Shown: positions 34,378 to 42,086, counted from the first letter of the stretch. The stretch is DNA of 64,000 nt from DASUBV01 sp036501025 (GCA_036501025.1 DASYBB010000237.1:5304-69303); one strand, 5' to 3'. Translations and numbers: made by a program. The notes: generated by a model from the sequence alone, not told the origin.

Positions 34378-36884
34378 CGGGCCCCATCCAGCCCAAACGA
34401 ATGGCACCGTCCACTCCCCGTCTTGGGGCCGGTGCGGCCCCGGGCGGCGGGGATAGCCGCCCGGCGCCGGTCCGGCCCGGCAGCGGCCCGCGCGACTCGG
34501 CGCAGGCGGCTGCGCCCGGGCCGGCCCGGCCGGGGCTGGAGCCGATGCTGGCGGCCCGGAGCGTGGCCCTGGTCGGGGCGTCGCCCCGGCCGGGGACGTT
34601 CGGCGCCCGGATGGTCGAGGAGGTCACCCGGAGCCCGTCCCGCCCCCGAGTGCACCTGGTCAACCCCCGGTACGCCCGGATCGACGGCCGGGCCTGCGTC
34701 CCGTCGCTGGCCGACCTGCCCGCCCCGGTCGACCTGGTAATGCTGGCCGTGCCCGACGCCGCCCTGGAGGAGCAGCTCGCCCTGGCCGCCGCCCGCGGCG
34801 ACCGGGCCGCGGTGATCTTCGGCAACGCCCACGAGGAGCCGGCCGGCCGCGCGGGGCCGCAGGCCGATCGGCCGCGCCGGGCGGCGCCGCCCGGCCCGGG
34901 CGGCGCGGACCCGGCTGGCCCGGCTGTCCCGCTGCTGCGGGAGCGGCTGGCGGGGATCGCGCGGTCGGCCGGGATGGAGCTGTGCGGCGCGGGCTGCATG
35001 GGCTTCATCAATGCCAGCCAGGGCCTGCGCGCGATCGGCTACACCGAGCCCAGCCCGCTCCCGGCCGGCCCGGTGGCCCTGGTCACGCACTCCGGGTCGG
35101 TGTTCTCCGCCCTGCTGCGGGCGCGCCGCGGACTGGGCTTCTCCCTGGCCGTGTCCTCCGGCCAGGAACTCGTCACCACCGCGCCGGCCTACCTGGAGTA
35201 TGCGCTGGACCGGCCGGAGACCCGGGTGGTCGCCCTCGTCCTGGAGGCCATGCGCGAGGCCGGCCGCCTGCGGGCGGTCCTGGCCCGGGCGGCGGACCGG
35301 GACGTCCCGGTCGTGCTGCTGACCGTCGGCGGCTCGGCCGCGGGCCGGGCCATGGTAGCCGCACACTCCGGCGCGCTGGCCGCCGCCGACGGCGGCTGGG
35401 AGGCGCTCAGCCGGGCGCACGGCGTGCACCGCGTCGGCGACCTGGCCGAGCTGGCCGACACGCTGGAGCTGTTCGCCATCGGCCGCCGCGCGCCGGCTCG
35501 CGGCAGCCGCGTGGCGGGCGGGGCGGGGACCCGGGCGGCCGGCGGGCACGATCGGACGGCCGGCATCGCGGACGATCGGACGGCGGGCATCGCCGACGAT
35601 CGGGCGGCCGGCATCGCGACGGTGCACGACTCGGGCCTGGAACGGGCGCACATCGTCGACCTGGCCGACACGCTGGGCGTCCCGTTCGCGCCGCTCAGCG
35701 CGGCCACGACGGACCGCCTGGCCGGCCTGCTCGACCCGGGCCTGCTGCCGGGCAACCCGCTCGACGTGTGGGGCACCGGGGCCGACCCGCAGGAGCTGTT
35801 CGCCGGGGCGCTGACCGCCCTGGCCAGCGAGCCGGCCGTCGCGGCGGTGGCGCTGGCCGTCGACCTGGTCCACGAGCTCGACGGGGACCGCTCCTACCCG
35901 CTGGCCCTGCGCGACGCGGCCGCCCGGACGGACAAGCCGCTGGCCGTGCTCAGCAACCTGCCCAGCGCGATCGACCCCGACCTGGCCGCGGAGCTCCGCG
36001 CGGCCGGCATCCCGGTCCTGGAGGGCACCCGCACCGGCCTGCTCGCCCTCCGCCACCTCCTCGACCACGCGGCCCAGCGCGGGCCCGGCGCGGATGCCGG
36101 CGCCGCCGTCGGCGGCCGCGGCTCATCCCCCGGCGACCCCGCCGGCCAGCGCGGCCTGTCCGGCGCGGGCGCCCCCCGGCCAGGCCGGCCCGCGATGGAC
36201 CGGGAGCGGCAGCGGCGCGGGCGGGACCTGCTGGCGAGCAGCGGGGCCAGCGGCGCGGCGCTGCTGGGACTGCTGCGCGAGTACGGCATCGACGGCGTCC
36301 GGGCCGAGGCGGCCAGCGACGCCGGGGCGGCGCTCGCGGCGGCGTCGGCGATCGGCTACCCGGTGGTGCTGAAGACCGACGAGCCGGCGATCACCCACAA
36401 GTCGGACGTGGGCGGCGTGCTGCTGGGCATCGGCGACCCGGCCGCGCTCGCCGCGGGCTACGCCGACCTGGCCGCCCGCCTCGGCCCGCGCGTCCTGGTC
36501 AGCCAGACGGCGGCACCCGGCACCGAGCTGGCGCTGGGCCTTGTCGCCGACGCCGGCCTGGGGCCGCTCATCGTGGTCGGGGCCGGCGGCGTGCTGGTCG
36601 AGCTGCTGGCCGACCGCGTCGTCGCGCTGCCGCCCGTGGACGAGCACCTCGCCGCGGAGCTGCTGGCCGGCCTGCGGGTGAGCACGCTGCTGGCCGGCGT
36701 CCGCGGCGCCCCGGCGGCCGACCTCGGCGCCATCGCCCGCGCCATCGCCGGCCTGTCTCAGCTCGCCGTCGAGCTCGGCGACGACCTGGCCGCCCTGGAC
36801 ATCAACCCGCTCATCTGCGGCCCGGCCGGTGCCCTGGCCGTCGACGCCCTCGCCATCCCCGCGCCGAGTCGGCCACTTACATGA
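34374..36884 (+). CDS. NDP-forming acyl-CoA ligase (CoA-binding plus ATP-grasp)
   Basis: An 836-residue fusion of the alpha and beta parts of the ADP-forming acyl-CoA synthetase family. After a 55-residue Pro/Gly linker, AARSVALVGASPRPGTFGAR starts the CoA-binding Rossmann domain; AAHSGALAAADGGWEAL holds the phosphohistidine expected in this family; the C-terminal ATP-grasp starts GYPVVLKTDEPAITHKSDVG and ends ALDINPLICGP. It would convert a carboxylate to its CoA thioester (or the reverse) and is coupled by ATGA to the flavoenzyme gene. A Gly/Ala-rich linker at about 36080-36190 and a 24-bp repeat at 35550-35621 interrupt it. The acyl-CoA dehydrogenase of the same regulon could take its product. 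Confidence 0.85.
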   Translation: MTGPIQPKRMAPSTPRLGAGAAPGGGDSRPAPVRPGSGPRDSAQAAAPGPARPGLEPMLAARSVALVGASPRPGTFGARMVEEVTRSPSRPRVHLVNPRYARIDGRACVPSLADLPAPVDLVMLAVPDAALEEQLALAAARGDRAAVIFGNAHEEPAGRAGPQADRPRRAAPPGPGGADPAGPAVPLLRERLAGIARSAGMELCGAGCMGFINASQGLRAIGYTEPSPLPAGPVALVTHSGSVFSALLRARRGLGFSLAVSSGQELVTTAPAYLEYALDRPETRVVALVLEAMREAGRLRAVLARAADRDVPVVLLTVGGSAAGRAMVAAHSGALAAADGGWEALSRAHGVHRVGDLAELADTLELFAIGRRAPARGSRVAGGAGTRAAGGHDRTAGIADDRTAGIADDRAAGIATVHDSGLERAHIVDLADTLGVPFAPLSAATTDRLAGLLDPGLLPGNPLDVWGTGADPQELFAGALTALASEPAVAAVALAVDLVHELDGDRSYPLALRDAAARTDKPLAVLSNLPSAIDPDLAAELRAAGIPVLEGTRTGLLALRHLLDHAAQRGPGADAGAAVGGRGSSPGDPAGQRGLSGAGAPRPGRPAMDRERQRRGRDLLASSGASGAALLGLLREYGIDGVRAEAASDAGAALAAASAIGYPVVLKTDEPAITHKSDVGGVLLGIGDPAALAAGYADLAARLGPRVLVSQTAAPGTELALGLVADAGLGPLIVVGAGGVLVELLADRVVALPPVDEHLAAELLAGLRVSTLLAGVRGAPAADLGAIARAIAGLSQLAVELGDDLAALDINPLICGPAGALAVDALAIPAPSRPLT
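35550..35621 (+). repeat. 24-bp in-frame tandem repeat, three copies
   Basis: Three copies of a 24-base unit (35550-35573, 35574-35597, 35598-35621) encode Asp-Arg-Thr-Ala-Gly-Ile-Ala-Asp three times with small changes, between subdomains of the acyl-CoA ligase. Confidence 0.9.
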
Positions 36885-36931
36885 TCGTGTGGACTATTCC
36901 GCAGATAGACCGGAAAAGACCACACGATCAT
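36881..36931 (+). terminator. Hairpin overlapping the acyl-CoA ligase stop codon
   Basis: ATGATCGTGTGG at 36881-36892 pairs perfectly with 36920-36931. The 27-base loop contains a second stem, TTCCG at 36898-36902 with CGGAA at 36911-36915, so the whole element folds as one long hairpin. Position directly at the stop codon (TGA 36882-36884) suggests a transcript end or a stability element. Confidence 0.55.
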
Positions 36932-37043
36932 GGATGCGGACGCGGATGCGGATGCGGGGCGGGGCGGGGAAGCGGCGAGCCCGGCGCGGCCGGTGGGCGG
37001 CGCCGGGCTCTGCGTTACTTGCGTTACTTGCGCGCCGGGCGGG

Positions 37044-37154
37044 TTAGCGCTTGCGGCCCTTGCGGGTGCTGCGCTTCCGCTGCATGATCACGGTCATCGA
37101 CAGCATGGCCACGCACGCTGCCGCGGCGGCCATGCCCATCTTCATTGAAGACAT
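37044..37154 (-). CDS. Small (36-residue) single-TM protein with basic tail
   Basis: ATG 37154 is preceded by GGGGAGGAAATCAGG, a strong ribosome site with eight-base spacing. The product starts MSSMKMGMAAAAACVAMLSM, a short hydrophobic helix, and ends in a very basic tail QRKRSTRKGRKR before TAA. I do not recognise it. Similar actinobacterial micro-proteins with one helix and a cationic tail exist, but no function is known to me. It stands between the acyl-CoA ligase hairpin and the cupin gene, on the cupin strand. Confidence 0.6.
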   Translation of the reverse strand: MSSMKMGMAAAAACVAMLSMTVIMQRKRSTRKGRKR

Positions 37155-37301
37155 CCTGATTTCCTCCCCGTGTTACCCATGTGCGCAGGCTTTCCGCCCA
37201 CTGTGCGGAACGGACGTCCGGCCCGGGCATCTGCAGATACCCGCAGCATTACCCGGCCCTGTAGATAAAGACTCCGGAATGGGCGCGCGAGCAGTTAATA
37301 G

Positions 37302-37321
37302 TTTGCCGATTCTCTGGCAAA
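37302..37321 (-). terminator. Possible terminator after the cupin gene
   Basis: TTTGCC/GGCAAA stem with an 8-base loop, 30 bases beyond the cupin stop codon and followed on the minus strand by an A/T-rich CTATTAACT. Short stem, so only a tentative call. Confidence 0.35.
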
Positions 37322-37351
37322 GAAGGTAATGGGCGGCGCGGCGCCGAGTGC

Positions 37352-37696
37352 CTAGAAGATGACGTAGACCTTGCGGATCTTCTCGTGGATCTGCCAGGAG
37401 CCGGCCCAGCCGCGCGGGAACACGGCCATATCGCCGGGGCCGATCTCGCGGGCCTCGCCGCCGTCCGGGGTGACGGTCATCCGCCCGGCCACGATGTGCA
37501 CGACCTCGTGGGTCTCCAGCTTCCAGTAGGACGGGCCGGGCGTGCACTCCCAGACGCCGGCCTCCTGGTCGCCGTCCTGCCACAGGGTGAGCCCGGCGGT
37601 CTGCATGGGCTCGCCGGTCGCCTCGTCCAGCGGCCCCCAGTCCTCCAGCTCGGCGGTGACGGCGGCAGCCAGGTACGGCGTCGTGATGTCAGTCAT
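37352..37696 (-). CDS. Cupin domain protein
   Basis: A 114-residue single-domain cupin. The two cupin motifs are seen around WKLETHEVVHIVAGRMTVTP and IGPGDMAVFPRGWAGSWQIH; metal-ligand histidines are fewer than in classic cupins (one His-Glu-x-x-His in the first motif). It resembles the EutQ-like/DUF861 cupins. The first codon ATG 37696 lies 20 bases after the flavin-oxidase stop, so both are in one operon under operator D. It may bind or isomerise a pathway intermediate; no reaction can be assigned. Confidence 0.78.
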   Translation of the reverse strand: MTDITTPYLAAAVTAELEDWGPLDEATGEPMQTAGLTLWQDGDQEAGVWECTPGPSYWKLETHEVVHIVAGRMTVTPDGGEAREIGPGDMAVFPRGWAGSWQIHEKIRKVYVIF

Positions 37697-37716
37697 GCTC
37701 ACGAGTCCTCTCGGGG

Positions 37717-38937
37717 TCAGCGGGTCGGGGCGGCGGTGGGGAAGGGCAGGGCGATCGGGTCGGTGGCGAGCCGGCTGTGGCCGGCCGCGTCGAAGCGGTC
37801 CAGGCCCAGGTCGGCGACGTCGACGACGTCCGAGCGGCCGGTCAGGGCGACGTCCGCGGCGGCCCGGGCCACGGCCGGACCCCACATCATCCCGGCGCCG
37901 CCCGCGCTGGCCACGGTGACGCCGCCGATCGGCGCGCCGCCGGCCAGGGCGGGGCCGATGATCGGCAGGTGATCGGGCGTGTAGTCAATGGTCGCGGCCC
38001 AGATCCGGCGCAGCCCCAGGCCCGCCGTGACGGGCACGAGCTCGGCCAGGCGCGCGCGCATCCGGGCCAGGTACGTCTCGTCGATGGCGGCGGCCGGGCC
38101 GGGCGGCTCGTCGGGGTTGCTCATCCCGAACAGCAGGCCGCCCTCCTCGGGGCGCCAGTACAGCCCGGCGGACAGGTCGAACACCATCGGCACCCGGCCG
38201 GGGGCCAGGTCGGGGTGCGGCTCGGTGACCGCCACCTGGTGCCGCACGCCGCCCGCGGGGACGATCACGCCGGCCAGGCCGGCCACCTGCGCCAGCTCCG
38301 GGCCGCCGGTGAGCACGACCAGCGGCGCGCGGACCGGCCCGGCGTCCGTGCTCACGCCGGTGACCCGACCGCCGGCGGTGAGCACGCCGGTGAAGCGGAC
38401 CCGCTCCCGGACCTCCACGCCGCTGACGGCCAGGGCCACGGCATAGGCGGTCACGTTCCGCGGCGGGGTCAGGTACCCGTCCTGCGCGCAGTAGGTCCCG
38501 CCGAGGGTCGCGCCCGGCGCCAGGGTCGGGTTGAGCGCGTCAAGCTCGGCCGGCTCCAGCCACCGGACGGCCAGGCCCTGCTCGACCTGCATGGCCAGGC
38601 GCTCGCGGGCCGCGGTAACGTCAGCCGGCGTGAAGCAGGGCAGCACGTAGCCCTGCGGGGTGAAGCCCGAGTCGATTCCGAGCTCGCCGGCCTGGCGCAG
38701 GTAGAACCGCCGGGACCACTCGCCGAGCTGGACGGCCCACGGGGTGCCGCCCTGGGTCCGGACGACGCCGGCCGCCCGGCTGCTCGCGCCCTGCCCGAGG
38801 GTCCGCTTCTCCACCAGGATGACCCGGTCCAGGCCGGCGTTGCGCAGGAAGTAGGCACACCAGGCGCCGACTGTCCCGCCGCCGACGACGACAGCGTCGG
38901 CGACGTCGGCGGCGGTCGCCGCGCCATTTTCAGGCAT
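37717..38937 (-). CDS. DAO-family FAD-dependent oxidase (glycine/sarcosine oxidase-like)
   Basis: A 406-residue flavoenzyme of the D-amino-acid/sarcosine oxidase group. The FAD-binding motif is AVVVGGGTVGAWCAYFLRNA, followed by VEKRTLGQGASSRAAGVVR (the SS-x-x-x-G isoalloxazine contact) and, near the C-terminus, YTPDHLPIIGPALAGG. Such enzymes oxidise secondary or tertiary amines, for instance demethylating sarcosine or dimethylglycine with release of peroxide or transfer to an electron carrier. ATG 38937 and GTG 38943 are both possible; a promoter across operator D predicts a start site at about 38944, so the mRNA is likely leaderless or nearly so. Confidence 0.85.
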   Translation of the reverse strand: MPENGAATAADVADAVVVGGGTVGAWCAYFLRNAGLDRVILVEKRTLGQGASSRAAGVVRTQGGTPWAVQLGEWSRRFYLRQAGELGIDSGFTPQGYVLPCFTPADVTAARERLAMQVEQGLAVRWLEPAELDALNPTLAPGATLGGTYCAQDGYLTPPRNVTAYAVALAVSGVEVRERVRFTGVLTAGGRVTGVSTDAGPVRAPLVVLTGGPELAQVAGLAGVIVPAGGVRHQVAVTEPHPDLAPGRVPMVFDLSAGLYWRPEEGGLLFGMSNPDEPPGPAAAIDETYLARMRARLAELVPVTAGLGLRRIWAATIDYTPDHLPIIGPALAGGAPIGGVTVASAGGAGMMWGPAVARAAADVALTGRSDVVDVADLGLDRFDAAGHSRLATDPIALPFPTAAPTR

Positions 38938-38979
38938 TGGCACAAGGCCGAGTCTGACCTAGACTGAACGTTCAGTCAA
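38937..38979. promoter_or_regulatory. Divergent TetR-regulon promoter pair and operator D
   Basis: The perfect 16-bp palindrome GACTGAACGTTCAGTC lies at 38962-38977. Rightward promoter: -35 TTGGCA 38937-38942, 17-base spacer, -10 TAGACT 38960-38965 (acyl-CoA dehydrogenase). Leftward promoter: -35 TTGACT at 38979-38974, 17-base spacer, -10 CAGACT at 38956-38951 (flavin oxidase). One bound repressor would block both. Confidence 0.82.
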
Positions 38980-38999
38980 GATGCCCCGGAGGACGTGAC

Positions 39000-40166
39000 G
39001 TGTACGGCTTGTCGGATGAGGACCTACGGATTCAGGCCCGGGCCGCCGCCTTCGCGGATGAGCTCATCCCGCTGGAGACCGAGGCCGAGCTGAGCGGCGG
39101 CGACCTGCCCAAGGAGGTCACCGCCGGACACGCCGCCCGCGCCCGGGAGCTGGGCCTGTGCGCGACGAACATGCCCCGCGAGCTGGGCGGTCTCGGGTAC
39201 ACCGCGCTGCAGCAGGTCCTGGTGCAAGAGCAGGTCGGCCGGGTGACCAATGCCCTGGCCTGGGTGGCGACCACGCCGCCGTCGTGGCTGCCCCGCGTTG
39301 CGACCCCGTTCCAGCTGGAAAAGTTCGTCCGGCCGAGCATCCTCGGCGATCGGGAGGAGTGCTACGCGATCACCGAGGAGGGCGCCGGGTCGGACGTCGA
39401 CGCGATCGAGGCGACCGCGCGGCGGGACGGCGACGAGTACGTGCTCAACGGCGAGAAGTGGCACGTGACCTCGTACAACAGCGCTGACTACGCCTTCTTC
39501 CAGGGCAAGCTGACGGGCGGGGAGCACGCCGGGGAGCACGCCATGTTCCTGGTCGACCTGCCCAGCCCCGGCGTCCGGGTCGTCCGCACTCCGGCGTACT
39601 CTCACGCGTTCAGCCACCACCACCCGATCGTGGCGTTCGAGGACGTGCGGGTGCCGGCGGCGCACCTGGTCGGCGCCGAGGGCGACGGGATGAGCTTCGC
39701 GTACGAGTGGTTCCGGTTCGAGCGGTTGATGGTGGCGGCGCGGTGCCTGGGCGCGGCGGGGCGGCTGGTGCAGGAGATGACGCAGTTCGCGGCCGGGCGG
39801 CGGGTCCGGGGCGCGCCGATCGCGACGCTGGGGGCAATCCAGGCGATGCTGGCCGACAGCCTGACCGAGCTGTTCGCCGCGCGCTCGCTTACCTACGAGA
39901 CGGCCCGCGCCATCGACGCCGGCACCGACGTCAAGATCCAGCACGCGCAGTGCTCCATGGCCAAGCTGTACGCCTCGGAGATGGCGGGCCGGGTGGCCGA
40001 CCGGGCCGTGCAGGTGTTCGGGGGCCGCGGCTACATGCGCGAGAACGTGGCCGAGCGGTTCTTCCGCGAGCTGCGGGTCGAGCGCATCTGGGAGGGCACC
40101 AGCGAGGTGCAGCGGGCCATCATCGCCGACCAGATGGTGCGCCGCGGGCCGGGCGCGCTGGCCTGA
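39000..40166 (+). CDS. Acyl-CoA dehydrogenase
   Basis: A 388-residue FAD enzyme that introduces an alpha-beta double bond into an acyl-CoA. Helical N-terminal domain to about residue 115, then CYAITEEGAGSDVDAIEATA (FAD/substrate motif) and the C-terminal domain with FGGRGYMRENVAERFFRELR and RIWEGTSEVQRAIIADQ; the Glu of EGT is at the usual catalytic-base position. Start GTG 39000 follows a GGAGG site; the transcript start predicted from operator D gives a leader of about 28 bases. Its place in the regulon suggests oxidation of the thioester formed by the NDP-forming ligase. Confidence 0.9.
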   Translation: MYGLSDEDLRIQARAAAFADELIPLETEAELSGGDLPKEVTAGHAARARELGLCATNMPRELGGLGYTALQQVLVQEQVGRVTNALAWVATTPPSWLPRVATPFQLEKFVRPSILGDREECYAITEEGAGSDVDAIEATARRDGDEYVLNGEKWHVTSYNSADYAFFQGKLTGGEHAGEHAMFLVDLPSPGVRVVRTPAYSHAFSHHHPIVAFEDVRVPAAHLVGAEGDGMSFAYEWFRFERLMVAARCLGAAGRLVQEMTQFAAGRRVRGAPIATLGAIQAMLADSLTELFAARSLTYETARAIDAGTDVKIQHAQCSMAKLYASEMAGRVADRAVQVFGGRGYMRENVAERFFRELRVERIWEGTSEVQRAIIADQMVRRGPGALA

Positions 40167-40173
40167 CGGCGGC

Positions 40174-40210
40174 GGCCCGGCCGGCGCCCCGGGGGGCGGC
40201 CGGCCGGGCC
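40174..40210. terminator. Bidirectional GC-rich hairpin between convergent genes
   Basis: GGCCCGGCCG at 40174-40183 pairs with CGGCCGGGCC at 40201-40210 (17-base, itself partly paired loop), in the 56-base gap between the acyl-CoA dehydrogenase and the glutathione-peroxidase genes. Confidence 0.5.
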
Positions 40211-40222
40211 GGGTGCGCGGGC

Positions 40223-40711
40223 TCAGGCGGGGAGGACGGCCTCGATGGCGGAGACGACCTCGTCGGACTCGGGCTCGGTGCGCGGGCGGAACCGGGCGAT
40301 GGCCTTGCCGTCCGGGCCGATCAGGAACTTCTCGAAGTTCCACTGAATGTCGCCGGCCTCGCCGCCGGCATCGGCCAGCTCGGTGAGCTCGGTGTAGACC
40401 GGGTGCCGGGAGGCGCCGTTGACGTCGACCTTCTCGAACATCGGGAAGGTGACCCCGTAGGTGGCGGAGCAGAACTCGGCGATCTCCTCGGCGCTGCCGG
40501 GCTCCTGGCCGCCGAACTGGTTGCACGGGAACCCGACGACGGCGAAGCCGCGGTCGGCGAACCGCTCGTGCAGCCGCTCCAGGCCGTTGTACTGGGGTGT
40601 CAGGCCGCACTTGGAGGCGACGTTGACAACGAGCAGCGTCTTGCCGGACAGGTCGCCCAGCGAGCCGGGCTGGCCGTCGAGGGTCGTGAGGGGAATGTCA
40701 TACAGAGACAA
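40223..40711 (-). CDS. Glutathione peroxidase family protein (Cys type)
   Basis: A 162-residue thiol peroxidase. Motifs: LLVVNVASKCGLTPQYNGLE (peroxidatic Cys), FPCNQFGGQEPG (Gln of the catalytic set) and WNFEKFLIGPDG (Trp-Asn). Actinobacterial members usually use thioredoxin or mycothiol rather than glutathione. I place the start at TTG 40711, with AAGGAG eight bases upstream and the domain beginning directly after; the upstream GTG would add 15 residues through this ribosome site. Lying between flavin oxidase and oxygenase genes, it could remove peroxide made by them, but it has no operator copy of its own. Confidence 0.88.
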   Translation of the reverse strand: MSLYDIPLTTLDGQPGSLGDLSGKTLLVVNVASKCGLTPQYNGLERLHERFADRGFAVVGFPCNQFGGQEPGSAEEIAEFCSATYGVTFPMFEKVDVNGASRHPVYTELTELADAGGEAGDIQWNFEKFLIGPDGKAIARFRPRTEPESDEVVSAIEAVLPA

Positions 40712-40811
40712 GGCTGGTGCTCCTTCGGTGGCCTCGGGGGTGAGGTTGCGGCCCAACCCTCAGGACAACGCGCCGGGGGCCTGGTCCATGCCCGCTTAGT
40801 CCATTGCCCGC

Positions 40812-42050
40812 TTAGCTCGCGACCGCGGCGGCCGCGCCCTGATTCCAGACCGGCTCGCCGCGGTAGCCGCGGCCGATCATGGTGACGAACTGATATACCG
40901 CGTCCTCGTCGGGGGCCAGCGGGCCGGGCTGCGCGTGCTCGCTGGACAGGCCGCGCTGCACCGACTGGCACGCCTCCCAGTCCTGGCGGTTGGTGATGTC
41001 CCAGAAGTCGACGGCGTAGGCGGGGTCGAAACCCGGGGCCGCCACCGCCTCGGGTGCGAACGACCAGACGCACTCGATCATCGTCCGGTCCGCGGCCAGG
41101 GGCACCAGCCGGTGCGTCATGACATAGTCCGGATGCAGGCTCAGCAGCACGTTCGGGAAGACGTTGACGTAGATCACCGTCCGCAGGCCCTCGGCGTCCA
41201 GGCCCCGCAGCGCGGGCGCGTGGCTGGCCCCGTCCAGCGACATCGTGGCCATGCCGTCGCGCAGGTCCATCCAGCCGCCGACCCAGGTGCCGCGCGCTGA
41301 GTAGTTCTCGCCGCTCTTGGGCGGGCTGACCCGGCACAGCTCCGGATGGATGGCCGGGCAGTGATAGCACTCGTGGTAGTTCTCGGACAGGATCTTCCAG
41401 TTGGCCGTGGCGTCGTAGCGATGCCGTCCGGCGATGACCAGGCGCTCGGGCTCGTAGGGCGCGATCACCGGCTCGAGCTCGCTCAGGGCGGCGGCCAGCG
41501 GCCCGGCCGCGCCGCGCGAGCCGTCGACGAAGATCAGGCCGTGCCACTCGGCCACCGGGAGCTCGGCCAGGCCCCAGGCCTCGCGCTCGAAGCCCTCGCT
41601 GCGCTGGAACCCCGACGCGAAGCGCAGGCCGCCGTCCAGCGCGTAGGTCCAGGAGTGATACGGGCAGATGATGGCGTTGTGCTGGGCCGACTCGCCCGCG
41701 GCCAGCAGCTCGTGACCGCGATGGCGGCAGGTGTTGGCGAAGGCGCGCAGGGTCCCGTCATCGCCGCGGACCAGCAGCACGCTGCCCGCTCCGGCCGGCT
41801 CGGCCCGCTGATCACCGGGCTGGGCTACCAGGCTGGAGAAGCCCACGCAAGTCCAGCCGCCGCCGAAGAAGTTCTGCTGTTCCCAGGCGAACACGGCACT
41901 GTCGACGTAGGCGGCCCTGGGCAGCATGGTGCTCGTGCCGAACGGGCGCAGCGCAGCCGCGAGCCCGGCCGGGTCCACCGGCGCGGCGGGGTACCGCGCG
42001 GCCGGGCTCCCGGCCGGGGCTCCGGCCGGGCTTCCTATTTGACTGACCAT
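40812..42050 (-). CDS. Rieske non-haem iron oxygenase, betaine/carnitine monooxygenase-like alpha subunit
   Basis: A 412-residue oxygenase. The Rieske cluster ligands are CRHRGHEL and CPYHSWTY (about residues 90-115). The mononuclear iron site is NWKILSENYHECYHCPAIHP, with a Glu rather than Asp before the Cys-Tyr-His, and a later ligand candidate Asp in DFWDITNRQDWEACQ. This pattern is that of GbcA/CntA/stachydrine-demethylase enzymes, which hydroxylate N-methyl groups of quaternary amines, rather than of ring dioxygenases. No reductase partner is encoded in the window. ATG 42050 lies inside operator E and matches the predicted transcript start, so the message is probably leaderless; GTG about 24 codons downstream is an alternative start. 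Confidence 0.86.
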   Translation of the reverse strand: MVSQIGSPAGAPAGSPAARYPAAPVDPAGLAAALRPFGTSTMLPRAAYVDSAVFAWEQQNFFGGGWTCVGFSSLVAQPGDQRAEPAGAGSVLLVRGDDGTLRAFANTCRHRGHELLAAGESAQHNAIICPYHSWTYALDGGLRFASGFQRSEGFEREAWGLAELPVAEWHGLIFVDGSRGAAGPLAAALSELEPVIAPYEPERLVIAGRHRYDATANWKILSENYHECYHCPAIHPELCRVSPPKSGENYSARGTWVGGWMDLRDGMATMSLDGASHAPALRGLDAEGLRTVIYVNVFPNVLLSLHPDYVMTHRLVPLAADRTMIECVWSFAPEAVAAPGFDPAYAVDFWDITNRQDWEACQSVQRGLSSEHAQPGPLAPDEDAVYQFVTMIGRGYRGEPVWNQGAAAAVAS

Positions 42051-42086
42051 ACAGTCAAGAGTAAGTGGACGGCCTGACGCTGTCCA
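42041..42086 (-). promoter_or_regulatory. TetR-regulon promoter and operator E (Rieske oxygenase)
   Basis: On the minus strand: -35 TGGACA at 42086-42081, 17-base spacer, -10 TACTCT at 42063-42058. The palindrome GACTGACCATACAGTC (GACTG/CAGTC arms, diverged centre) is at 42041-42056 and covers both the predicted start site and the ATG at 42050-42048. Confidence 0.72.
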
